This document shows, in pieces, positions 27,397 to 37,100 of a stretch of 40,411 nucleotides of DNA. How positions within the stretch are numbered: the first letter of the stretch is position 1; each line of letters opens with the position of its first letter. Source of the stretch: Actinomycetes bacterium (GTDB taxonomy: Bacteria; Actinomycetota; Acidimicrobiia; Acidimicrobiales; SZUA-35); assembly GCA_024227975.1 (NCBI GenBank), contig JAAETV010000003.1, forward strand, positions 1 through 40,411, given 5' to 3'. A program made the translations under genes and the position numbers. The notes under the pieces were generated by a model. The model ran no database searches and was not told where the DNA came from. It saw only the letters and a list, made by a program, of their open reading frames with translations.

Positions 27397-28317
27397 ATGA
27401 AGTTCAGTGCCCAGGTGAGCTGCTACCGAACCGACTGGGACGACATCCGAGCGGTCGTCGAGGCGATGGAGGCCGGACGTTGGCACGGCCTGTATCACGC
27501 CGACCACTTCGTCCCTCCTCTCGCCCCCCGCTCTGATGAGTCCCTCACTGCCTATGAGGGCTACTCCCTCATTGCCGCCGCCGCCGCCATGACCGAACGG
27601 CTCGAACTTGGCCACCTGGTCCTGGGAAACACCTACCGCAGTCCGGGGCTGGTAGCCAAGATGGCGGGCACCATCGACCACATCTCCCACGGTCGCTTCA
27701 CCCTCGGTATCGGGGCCGGTTGGTTCAAACGAGAGCACGAAGCCTACGGGTGGGACTTTCCCTCGATGAAGGAGCGCTCCGATCGGTTGGAGGAAGCGGC
27801 CTGCCTCCTGCGAGCCTTGTTCACGGCCAATGGGCCCATTGACTACGACGGCCATTACTACACCCTTGATGCTGCACCCCTTTCCCCAGGCGGTTTCGGG
27901 GGTCGGGCCATTCCGATCATGATCGGAGGTACCGGCGAACAGCGAACCTTGCGAACCCTGGCCCTTTACGGTGACGTCCTCAACGTCGACGGGTTCGCCG
28001 GCAAGGGGATGTCGGTCGAGTTGGTCACCCACAAGGCGGCGGTGTTGGAGCGGCACTGTGAGCAGGTGGACCGAGACCCGGCCGAGATCCGGCGCACAGC
28101 CCTGGTACCGACCATGCTGACCGATGACCAGGACAGGGCTGATCGCTTCATCACTGCCATCGGGCCCAATACGGTGGCCGGGGCCGCCACCTACATCGTC
28201 GACCGCCTGGGTGAGCTGGCTGAGGTCGGAGTCGACGAGGTGATGTTCGGCCGATTACCAAACAACCCAACAGAGTTCCAGCGATTCGAGGAAGAGGTCC
28301 TGGCCGTCTTTGACTGA
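27397..28317 (+). CDS. LLM-class (luciferase-like) oxidoreductase, probably F420-dependent
   Basis: A 306-residue TIM-barrel protein of the bacterial luciferase-like superfamily. Visible are 'GLYHADHFVPP', 'TERLELGHLVLGNTYRSPGL', 'MAGTIDHISHGRFTLGIGAG' (written in part), 'WFKREHEAYGWDFPSMKERS' and 'IPIMIGGTGEQRTLRTLALY', all characteristic of the family and of its actinobacterial F420-dependent branch. It probably transfers hydride between F420 and an unknown substrate; FMN cannot be excluded. ATG 27397 is preceded by GAGGGGG about 7 bases upstream, so this gene uses a normal ribosome-binding site. Divergent from the CMD gene. Confidence 0.92.
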   Translation: MKFSAQVSCYRTDWDDIRAVVEAMEAGRWHGLYHADHFVPPLAPRSDESLTAYEGYSLIAAAAAMTERLELGHLVLGNTYRSPGLVAKMAGTIDHISHGRFTLGIGAGWFKREHEAYGWDFPSMKERSDRLEEAACLLRALFTANGPIDYDGHYYTLDAAPLSPGGFGGRAIPIMIGGTGEQRTLRTLALYGDVLNVDGFAGKGMSVELVTHKAAVLERHCEQVDRDPAEIRRTALVPTMLTDDQDRADRFITAIGPNTVAGAATYIVDRLGELAEVGVDEVMFGRLPNNPTEFQRFEEEVLAVFD

Positions 28318-28426
28318 GCCATTGGCCCTTTTTGCACGACGTAGCCCGTCCTGACGATGCCCCGCCAGGCAGGCGGCTGCGCTACGGTCAGGGCTCGAAG
28401 GGATCAATCGGGAAGCTAGGACGAAC

Positions 28427-29656
28427 ATGGACTTTGACCTCCCAGATGATGATGACCAGCGCCGACTGGACATCAGGGCCTGGTTGAGAGCCAATCCCAA
28501 CCCAACCGGCCGGCAGCTGGCAGGGGCAGGCTACGTGGTCCCCCACTGGCCGGCTCCCTGGGGCCTGGAAGCGGACGGGATTCATCAGCTGATCATCGCC
28601 CAAGAGCTCGAGGCGGCGGGGGTAACCCTCCCTTCGAATCCGATTGGTATCGGTTGGGCCGCACCGACGATCCTGATGGCCGGCACCCCGGAGCAGCAAC
28701 AGCGCTATCTCCCTCCCATCCTCAGCGGGGACGAGATCTGGTGTCAGCTCTTCAGCGAGCCCGATGCCGGATCCGATCTGGCCAATCTGGCTACCAGGGC
28801 CGTCCTCGATGGTGACGAGTACGTGATCAACGGCTCCAAGATCTGGTCGTCGGGTGCTCACCACTCGAAGATGGGGATCCTGATTGCTCGCACCGATACC
28901 GAGGTGACCAAGCACAAGGGCATCAGCTACTTCCTGCTACCGATCGACAGCCCCGGAATCACCATGACCCCCATCATCGATATGGCCCACGCCTACTCGT
29001 TCAATCAGGTGTTCTTCGACGACGTGCGGCTGCCAGTGGCGAACCGTCTGGGCGAGGAAGGTGACGGTTGGCGCCTGGCACGGGCCACCCTGGCCAACGA
29101 GAGGGTCAGCTTGTCGTCGGGTGGGTTGCTGTGGGGTGGGGGTCCCTCAGCCGAGGACCTGGTCGATCTGATGGGCGGGACCGAAGCGGCGAATGATCCT
29201 CTTCTGCGTCAACAGCTGATCGATGGCTATCTCAACGGTGAGGTCCTTGGCCATCTCCAGAATCGTGCCCTCAGTTCCCGCCTCAACGGCGAGACCCCGG
29301 GGCCCGAGGCCTCGGTGCTGAAGATCAAGGCCGATCATCATGGCCAAGACGTGATGCGTTGCATTCCATCGCTCATGGGAGCCGAGGGCATGCTGGCCAG
29401 CGCTGGCCCCGACGGTCCGGTCCCGGAGACACGCTCGATCCCGTCAACCGATGTCGACCTCCCCGTTGGCCCCGGGAGCCCTTTCCCCAATGCGGACGCC
29501 GTCTGGTATTACGGTTTCCTGTTCTCCTCCGCCCTGACCATCGGCGGTGGGACTTTCGCCATCCAGCGCAATGTGGTTGGCGAGCATGTACTCGGGCTCC
29601 CCCGAGAGCCAGACCCTCATCGGGGTATGACCTGGGCCGAATCTCGGACCAGGTAG
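28427..29656 (+). CDS. Acyl-CoA dehydrogenase family protein
   Basis: A 409-residue FAD enzyme that oxidises acyl-CoA to 2-enoyl-CoA. The family signature 'WCQLFSEPDAGSDLANL' is present, with 'YVINGSKIWSSGAHHSKMGI' and 'NQVFFDDVRLPVANRLGEEG' (each recognisable in part). The C-terminal region has 'GGGTFAIQRNVVGEHVLGLP', a Gly-Gly-Thr in place of the Glu-Gly-Thr of medium-chain enzymes. The catalytic base must therefore be elsewhere, perhaps E in 'LANERVS' as in long-chain or mycobacterial FadE forms. ATG 28427 follows GGGAAG. The 3' end overlaps the convergent ORF at 29617 by 40 bases. Confidence 0.92.
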   Translation: MDFDLPDDDDQRRLDIRAWLRANPNPTGRQLAGAGYVVPHWPAPWGLEADGIHQLIIAQELEAAGVTLPSNPIGIGWAAPTILMAGTPEQQQRYLPPILSGDEIWCQLFSEPDAGSDLANLATRAVLDGDEYVINGSKIWSSGAHHSKMGILIARTDTEVTKHKGISYFLLPIDSPGITMTPIIDMAHAYSFNQVFFDDVRLPVANRLGEEGDGWRLARATLANERVSLSSGGLLWGGGPSAEDLVDLMGGTEAANDPLLRQQLIDGYLNGEVLGHLQNRALSSRLNGETPGPEASVLKIKADHHGQDVMRCIPSLMGAEGMLASAGPDGPVPETRSIPSTDVDLPVGPGSPFPNADAVWYYGFLFSSALTIGGGTFAIQRNVVGEHVLGLPREPDPHRGMTWAESRTR

Positions 29657-29970
29657 CTCGGCAAGTCGCGTGTCTTCTCGAGGGGATCGCCGTTCAGCTG
29701 GGAGCACAAGCGGGCTATCTCCTCGCCGTTCCTCGGTGAGAGCGTGAGCGCCTTTACGGTGCCGTCGGCCAGCTTGTAAGTGAAGAGAATTTGTCTAGGC
29801 CTGACAAGGTTGTTCCAGTACCCACATTCGAGTCTCTCGGCAACCAGCTGCTGGTAGTTCAGCATGGTTGCAGCCGGAACGAGCAGTCCCCGGATCCCGG
29901 ATCCGAAACGCTCCACGATCTCAACGCCCAATGTCTCCAACTCCGCGTCGGACACTATACGAGCACCCAT
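29617..29970 (-). CDS. Hypothetical protein, 117 residues
   Basis: I do not recognise a family. The protein mixes a helical N-terminus ('DAELETLGVEIVERFGSGIR'), a middle 'MLNYQQLVAERLECGYWNNL' and strand-like 'QILFTYKLADGTVKALTLSP', ending in a basic helix and 'LPSYLVRDSAQVIPR'. Composition and codon use look like a real soluble protein rather than a shadow of the dehydrogenase, which overlaps only its last 40 bases. ATG 29970 lies 3 bases after the stop of a 44-residue ORF (29974-30108), so it is probably translated by coupling; no separate ribosome-binding site is clear. Confidence 0.5.
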   Translation of the reverse strand: MGARIVSDAELETLGVEIVERFGSGIRGLLVPAATMLNYQQLVAERLECGYWNNLVRPRQILFTYKLADGTVKALTLSPRNGEEIARLCSQLNGDPLEKTRDLPSYLVRDSAQVIPR

Positions 29971-29973
29971 GAG

Positions 29974-30108
29974 CTAGCTGAGGTAGTGGTGCTCATCGGG
30001 GATCATGACTCGACGGTATCGCGGCCCGTCGACCGGCTCCCGGGTGGCGCCAGGGATCAGAGCGCCTCCTTCCTCGGCCCTGTGGCGTACCCGCTCGCGA
30101 ACGGTCAC
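29974..30108 (-). CDS. Small ORF of 44 residues
   Basis: GTG 30108 to TAG 29974. The product starts 'VTVRERVRHRAEEGGALIPG' and ends 'VMIPDEHHYLS': charged, soluble and of no known family. Third codon positions are mostly G or C as in neighbouring genes. Its GTG overlaps the stop of the preceding open stretch (GTGA), and the next gene starts 3 bases after its stop. It could be a real small protein or the middle of a decayed gene. Confidence 0.35.
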   Translation of the reverse strand: MTVRERVRHRAEEGGALIPGATREPVDGPRYRRVMIPDEHHYLS

Positions 30109-30239
30109 TTCGCGGTATCGAGGGCCAGGCCCGCCAGATCATCGGCGTTGCCGGCTGCCTCGGGCCGGGCGAACCGGTGCCCGATCAGCTCGGCCGCACC
30201 CAGTGGACAGCCCAGGCAAGAAGACTCGACACAGAATCA
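30105..30239 (-). pseudogene. Possible gene remnant without start codon
   Basis: Between a TGA at about 30240 and the TGA overlapping the next ORF, the minus strand is open for some 44 codons. It reads 'FCVESSCLGCPLGAAELIGH' and ends 'NADDLAGLALDTAK'. It looks protein-like, with a C-x2-C, but has no ATG, GTG or TTG start. It is in the same frame as the end of the EthD-like gene. Probably the 3' end of a truncated gene. Confidence 0.25.
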
Positions 30240-30260
30240 CAGGTTGCCGGCCCCAAGAAC

Positions 30261-30962
30261 CTAGGGGATGCCGATCATCTCCGTCCCCGAAGGGAGTACC
30301 ACTATCTGGCCTGGTTCGACCCATTGTTCAAGACCGTCGGGACGGATGGTCGCCTTGAACTCAGCCCAGCCAGCTTCGTCGGGGAAGTAGAGCTCAGCCA
30401 TCCCGGCGTAGGCCGCTGTCTCTGGCTCGAGGGAGTGGCCGACCACATAGCCGAATCCACCAACCTCGGTGAGTGTCGAGCGCACATTGGGGACATGGAC
30501 CGCCAACCAGTGGTCATAGAGGGCGTTGAAGTCGGTCCCCCGCTTGGCTGTGACCAGGAAACTCACCTTATGAAAGCCCGACCGGGTGCAAGGAAACGGG
30601 GGATTGAGCGTCAGCGGGTCGACCGGCAAGCGGGATGAGGGGTCCATGATCACATATTCCCGGGTAGCCCATGGGATGTAGGGCTCGGCGCGCTCCTGGA
30701 AACTGTCGGTTGGGTTCGTGCCGTGGGGCTGGTCGGGCATGGGCAAGGTTCGGTCCCACCAGAGTTGGGCCATCCCATCCCAGGGTTGGGCCCCATGGCT
30801 GTTCGGGCTGTAGACGGTAGCGATGTAGCGGGTGGCATGTGATTTCCCTTTTTCCGCCTGGGCTACCTGGCCGGCCACCACAGCTGGCATGTGATTGGCG
30901 AACCAGTGGGCGATCAGCTCCTCGCGACTAGTGGTCGCTCGGCGCTTGATGAGGTAGGCCAT
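30261..30962 (-). CDS. EthD-like dimeric alpha/beta-barrel protein, two domains
   Basis: A 233-residue protein. Residues 1-115 ('MAYLIKRRATTSREELIAHW', 'FANHMPAVVAGQVAQAEKGK') and about 130-225 ('HKVSFLVTAKRGTDFNALYD', 'HWLAVHVPNVRSTLTEVGGF') are two copies of an EthD-type ferredoxin-like fold. Each has the '-hW---H-P-V' motif, and the domain ends with 'DEAGWAEFKATI'. EthD itself is an accessory of ether-degrading P450 systems; related proteins are heme or substrate binders of uncertain role. ATG 30962 has GGGAG 6 bases upstream; the open frame to 31136 lacks conservation. Divergent from the TPR gene. Confidence 0.8.
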   Translation of the reverse strand: MAYLIKRRATTSREELIAHWFANHMPAVVAGQVAQAEKGKSHATRYIATVYSPNSHGAQPWDGMAQLWWDRTLPMPDQPHGTNPTDSFQERAEPYIPWATREYVIMDPSSRLPVDPLTLNPPFPCTRSGFHKVSFLVTAKRGTDFNALYDHWLAVHVPNVRSTLTEVGGFGYVVGHSLEPETAAYAGMAELYFPDEAGWAEFKATIRPDGLEQWVEPGQIVVLPSGTEMIGIP

Positions 30963-31088
30963 CTTGGCTCCCGGCGTCGCAGTCGGCTGTCGGCGTTCGT
31001 CCATGGGAAACCATGGATCACGACGGTATGGGTGCGCAACCTGAGTCCGGCTGGCCAATTCCGCTACAAGGTGGTTTATCCTCGCTGC

Positions 31089-31101
31089 TAGGTTGACAGC
31101 C
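31089..31101 (+). promoter_or_regulatory. Candidate promoter of the giant TPR gene
   Basis: TAGGTT (31089-31094) lies 7 bases before an ATG (31102) that opens only a 14-codon ORF, and 81 bases before the TTG start of the large gene. By analogy with the other promoters here, transcription should begin near 31101. Confidence 0.35.
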
Positions 31102-31146
31102 ATGGGTGGCTTCCCAGGCGGGTGTGAGTCCGTCATCGGCCTCTAG
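31102..31146 (+). CDS. Possible 14-residue leader peptide upstream of the TPR gene
   Basis: ATG 31102 to TAG 31146 encodes 'MGGFPGGCESVIGL'. It is supported only by the promoter-like TAGGTT placed 7 bases upstream, as in leaderless genes of this window, and by its position before the TTG start at 31176. Confidence 0.25.
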   Translation: MGGFPGGCESVIGL

Positions 31147-31175
31147 TCGGGGCTGTCGACACCAGAGGGGCGATC

Positions 31176-34100
31176 TTGAGACAAGAAACGCCTGTTCATA
31201 CAGGTCAGATAGATCAGTCCACACAACCGGGCGGCTCGGTGGCGGCCACGGTGAGCGTGATTCGCGAGTTTGTTGCCGCCCCCGACGATGGGCATGCCGC
31301 CTTCTTGTTAGGAGTGAATCGCTCCCTGTCTCGCATCGAGGTTGTCGGAATGCTCATGGCCCGAGCCCTGTCGGCCGAGACCAAGGGTAATGACGCCCTA
31401 GCCGATCGTCTTGCCAGTCGGGTGGCGCTCCTGGTCGGCAGCCATGATCTCGATACTCAGCAGTGGCTAGCCGATCTGGCCAACCTGGATCGGCTCATGT
31501 CGGCGCCAGACCCGAGTGAAGACGACATCGATCGCGCTGGCCGTTTCATTGTCGAGCACAGCTCGAGCCTGGTCGCCGGAGGCTACGCCGCCGCCCTCAT
31601 GCCAAGCGTATGGGACGGGTTGATGAGCCTCGGGTCAGCCCTCTTCACCCGGTCAGGGGACGAAAGCTGGATGCAGGCGGCGCTGGATGTTGCCAAGGCC
31701 GCAGTCGAGATGAACCCGCCGGGAACCGAGGAGATGGCTGACTCCCTTCTGGCCCTGGGTGGGTTGTACACCGACTGGTTCGACATCAGCGGCGATCGGA
31801 GCCACCTAGATGAATCGATCGCCGTCAGCCGACGTGCGGTTGAGGTCTCACCCCTCATTGGGCCTCGACTGTCAGGTCGTATGAACGTGCTGGCTGGTCG
31901 TCTGGCCCATCACTATCACGTGTTCGGTGAGCGTTGGGCTCTCGATGACGCCATCCAAGAGTCCCGATCGGCGGTCACTGGTACTCCCAAGTTGAGCCCC
32001 GAGCTTTCCGGCCGGCTGAACAATTTGGCCAATCGTCTGGTCGATCTCTACCAGGCCGACGGTGACCAAGCCCATCTGACCGAGGCCATCGCCACTGCCC
32101 GTCAAGCGGTGTCGGCGGCGCCAGCCCACGGCCCCGAACTGCCAGCTCTGCTGGCCAACTTGGCCGCTCACCTTGGTGACCGCTATGCCGCGACCTCCGA
32201 TCAGGCCGTCCTGACCGATGCCATCGTTACCTGTCGTCGAGCGATTCAGGCCACATCGGGTGATGACGGACCCGGTCTCGGAGATCGCCAGGCTGAATTG
32301 GCAACCAGACTTGGTCAGGAGTACGACCTCGAACGGCGACCGGCTTCGCTCCAGGAAGCGGTTGCTGTCTGGCGTCAGGCCGTGGCCATGACTCCCAAAG
32401 GCCACGATGACCGTCCTGATCGATTCGATGGGTTGGCCCGACGGCTGGCTGAGCTTCATGAGCTGACCGGAGACAGCTCCCTGCTGGATGAGGCCATAGA
32501 GGTCGCAGGGCTGGCCGTGATCGAGATGTCTCCTGGTCCCGAGGTCTCGGAACGACGCTCCCGTCGTGCCTTGCTTCTCGACCGCCGCTACCTCATAGTC
32601 GACGACCTCGACGCCTTGCGCCTTGTTGTCGTCGAAGCCCGCCAAACCATCGAGGGCACCACTCGCCAGCACCCCGACTATGCCGATCGTCTCTACCACC
32701 TGGCTATCCGTCTCGCTGATCTGAGCTCGAGGACGAGCTCAGCCGACGAAGCCAAGACCCTGCTCGACGAGGCCGTTTGGGCTAGTCGAGAGGTGGTCGA
32801 TGCGACCTGGCCCACCAGTCCAAGTCTGGCTACCCGCTTGGTCGATCTCGGGTCCGTTCTGTGCCGCCAGTACGACCGGGATCGGATTCGACAACTACTC
32901 GATGACGCCATCGGTGCTCTGGGTCGGGCCATCAATTTGACCGTGTTGAGCGACGATCGGTGGCAACAGCACCTGGACGCGGTGGGTGAGGGGTTGGCCA
33001 AACTAGCGACCGTCGATGGCAGCCGTGAGCTGAGGGACACCGCACTAGGACGGCTCCGAGCGGGCCTGGCCTCCCCACCGGGTGAGCCATTGCCTCCAAT
33101 CGGGCAGATGCTGGCCGTCATCAGCAGGATTGTGGAGTTGGCCGAGATTGGGGCCTACGGAGTCGAGCTCGACGAGGCCGTCTCGGCTGCGCGCAAGGCT
33201 CACGAAGAAGCCAAGGGGACACCGGCTACTGTCGCTGCCGCTGATGAGCTTGCGACCCAGTTGGTAAGCCTCTATCGGGCCGACGGCAAGCACGAGGCCC
33301 TTGATGAGGCTCTCACCATCGACCGTTCGACCATCGCCAACAACGCCGACGACCCCAACCTCGGTGAGCGGCTGCTCCGGTTCGTTTCGGCACTCGAGGC
33401 AAGCAACCTCCTTGATCCCAAGCGTGAGGTCCTGGCCGAGACCATCTCCGTACAGCAGCGCAGCATCGAGCAGACCCCGGACGATGATCCCGAGCTCACG
33501 GCGCGGCTCAATGCTCTGGCTGTCAACCTGGCGGCTCTCCACATCACATACCAGGATCCGTCGTCGCTGGCTGAAGCCGTCGATATGGCTCGGCGGGCAA
33601 CCACCGCTGCATCCACTCCGGCTGAACGAGCCCTGAGTTTCTCTGTCCTCTCAGATCTACTCAGTCGCTTGTACAGCGTCGACGGTGAGGTCTCACTGCT
33701 CGATGAGGCAGTCTCGACTGCCCGCCAAGCGGCCCAGTTCACTCGTCCGTCGAGTCCCGAGGAACCAGGCAGCCACCATCGATTGTCGATCAGGCTGCTC
33801 GAGCAATTCGCCGTCAACGGGCAGACTGAGATTCTGGACGAGGCGGTCCTCGTGGCCAGAGAGGCGGCGGACGCCACCCCGGTGTCTAGTCCTGAACGCC
33901 CGACTCACCTGGACAATCTGGCGAACGCGCTGGCCAGGACATTCGGTATCGATGGAGTTGAAGGAACTCTGGTCGAGGCAGTAGCTGCGGCCAGGGGCGC
34001 GTCCGAAGCCACCCTTGATGGAGATCCATCGCGAGCCAGCCGCTTGGGCAAGTTGTCGGCTCGCCTTGCCGATCACTATGCCGTTGTCGGAGACACCGCT

Positions 34101-37100
34101 TTGTTGGTAGAAGCAGCCGACATCGCCCGTCGCTGTGTTGCTGCGACCCCAGAGTCCAGCCTCCTGTTGGGTCGCCGGATGACGAACCTGTCGAACCGGC
34201 TGGCCGAAATCCACCGGGTCACGGGTCGCCGTGATGCCATCGACGAGGCAGTCCACTACGCCAGGGCCACCATCGCCAGCACTGCCCTCGACGATCCGGA
34301 GCGGGCCGACCGGTTGGAGAACCTCAGCAACCGACTCGTTGATCTGAATGAAGTTGCTCCCAACGCCGAAGTGATCGATGAGGCCATCGAGATCGCTCGC
34401 GCCGCCATCGAAGGGACAGTTGAGGGGAGCTCCCAGTTGGCCGACCGGCTCGACAACCTGGCTGATCTGTTGGCTGATCGCCACCAGATGACGAACAACC
34501 AAGCAGATCTGCAGGAAGCGGTCGAGGTGGCGCGCCGAGTGGTCGAGGTCGTCTCCGACGACAGTTCTGAGCTTGCCTCATACCTCTCGAACCTGGCCAC
34601 CAGATTGGCCGAACTCCATCGGGTTGATGGTCTCCGGTCGACCCTGGACGACGCGGTTACGTTGGCTCGGCGAGCAGTTGAGGTAGCACCCGACGATAGC
34701 CCTGTCGTGGCCGAGCATCTCGACAACCTCGCCACGCGGCTGGCCCAACTGCACGAGGACAGTGGAGAGCCGGAGGTATTGGATGAAGCCATTGAGGTAG
34801 CTAACAAGGCGGTAGGGGCCACTCTCCCGGACGGCCCTCTTCGTCTTCGTTGCCTGACGAACCTGGTTGGCCATCTCGTACGCCGCTTCGATTCGGATCC
34901 AACACCGGCTGCCCTCGACGAGGTCATAACGACGGCACGGTCTGTCATCGAAACAGTCCCGTCCGACAACGCGGGCCGGGTCGCTGGCCTCAGTGGTCTG
35001 ACTGCTCACCTGGGTCGGTTATACGCGGTCAGCGAGGATCGTACCGTTCTCGACGAGGCTGTGACCATGGCCAGACTTGCTGTCGATGTCACTCCGCCGA
35101 CAGCCTCTGAGCTTCCCCGTCGCCTCTATGAACTAGTCGGCTATCTTGATCTGACCCAGGCCGATGGCGACGATCAGGCTTTGACGGAGGAGCTTCTCGC
35201 CCTGACCCGGCAGGCTCTCGAAATCCTCCCGGAGGGGAGTACCGAGCGGGCGGCCCATCAACATCGCCTGGCCTCGTATCTCGCCCGGGCCGGGTCAGCA
35301 GATGAGCAAGGCAGCGCCGATCAGGGACGTCTGGCCGAGGCCGTCGACGCCGCCCGGTTGGCGGTCCTCCAGGCTGAAGCTGGGAGTCCGGAGAGCACGG
35401 CCTGTCTCCACGGCCTGGCTCAGCGCTTGATCGGACTTTATGAGGTGGTCAACGACGAACAGATGCTGGCCGAGGCTCGCGAAACCGCCAGACAGGTCGT
35501 GGCTTCGACCCCCGAAGCCAGCCCTGAACTTCCGGCCCGGCTGGATCTGCTGGCTCGAATCCAGCGCCATCTGTCCTCGCACGCCAGCGGCTCGGGCTTG
35601 GTGACCGAGGCCATTGCCACGGCCAGGCTGGCAGCTGACGCCTGGCCCGAAGGGACCGATGAGCGGTCTTTCCATCTAGACGGGCTCGCCACCTGGTTGG
35701 GCGCCCTTCACACGATCGAAGATGATGCCAATCATCTGGTCGAGGCCGTGGCTGCGGCTCGACTAGCGACTATCGAAGTCCCCGAGCAGAGCGAGGCGCA
35801 GGCCAGCTATCACAGCAATCTGGCCACCCTCATGGCCCGCCTCAATACTGCAAACGGAAGCAACAAGTTGTTGGAGGATGCTGTCTTCCACGCTCGCCGG
35901 GCCGTTGCTCTCACCGACGACGCCAGCCCCGACCTACCTCGCTACCTGAACAATCTCGCCAACCGGTTGGCTAGACACTACGGAGCCAGGAGTGATCGTG
36001 AGATCCTGGATGAAGCGGTGTTCGTCGCCCGCCGGGCTGCCGCGACCACCGATGAAGGTCGGCCCGAATTGTCGACCCGGCTCAGTAATCTTGCCAACCA
36101 CCTGATCCGTTTGTTTGCCTTGGCCGGCGATCAGGTGGTGCTCGATGAGGCAGTCTCAACCCTTCAACGTGCGGCCGAAGCGAGCCAGCGGGCTGACGGA
36201 GCACAGCTCGAGTTCCTGGACACCGTATTGAATCGACTGGTTCGTCTGTTCACGGCGAGCCGGGATCTCGGCGTGCTGGAACAGAGCGTAGCCATCACCA
36301 GGCGTAGCATCGGCCTGGTTGAAGAAGCGGATCCCTCGCTCCCAGGCCGCCTCAGTGACTTCTCGAACGAGCTAAGCCAGCTCTATGCCGTGAACGGCAA
36401 CGAGGCCGACCTCAGGGAGGCCACGGCTGCCGCTCGCCGGGCCGTAGCCGTCGCCCCACCTGATCATCCAGGGCTTGGCCTCTACTCATCGGATCTGGCC
36501 CACCGGTTGCGGGCGTTGTACAGGATCGACGAGGATCGAGCGATGCTTCAGGAGGCGGTCGTCAACGCCCGCCGGGCCGCCGAACTGACTCCGCCAAATG
36601 CGGTTGAGCTGGCGGCCCGATTGAACAGCCTGGCCAGCTACCTTGTCCTCCTCTATGGCCTGAGTGAGGAACGAGTGATACTCGAGGAAGCGATCGCCGC
36701 CGCCAGACGTGCCGTGGCGGCCACACCTGCTGGCGCCCGCGAGCTTCCCGGCCGGTTGAACGCTTTGGCCAACCACCTGACTCGGCTCTTCGCCGTTACC
36801 GATGAGAAGCAGGTGCTCGATGAGGCCATCACCACCACCGATCAGGCCATCGCCATGGCCGAGGCCATCGACAGCACGGTCCCTGTCCACCTCACCCACC
36901 TGGCTACCCATCTGGCCCAACTGTCGGCCAACCGAGCAGATCCCCCTGCCGGGACGGTCCCCTTGAGCGATCTGCCCCCGCCAGCACCGCCACCTGTTCC
37001 ACCGGTACCTCCTCCCCCCTCACCACCGGTACCTCCTCCCCCCTCACCACCGGCACCTGTGGCTCCAGCTCCGAATGGGAGGCCGGTCCCGAACCGGGCT

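Noticed and set aside
30238..30260. In-frame TGA after the EthD-like gene (…VLGAGNL-TGA-FCVESSC…) as a second selenocysteine site
   Set aside because: A TAG stop already ends the EthD frame, there is no start codon between the stops, no family supports the position, and I see no SECIS-like hairpin.
31872..32699. Minus-strand ORF of 275 codons (and several others) inside the TPR gene
   Set aside because: Regular repeats on the coding strand create mirrored open frames; no start signals or conserved motifs.
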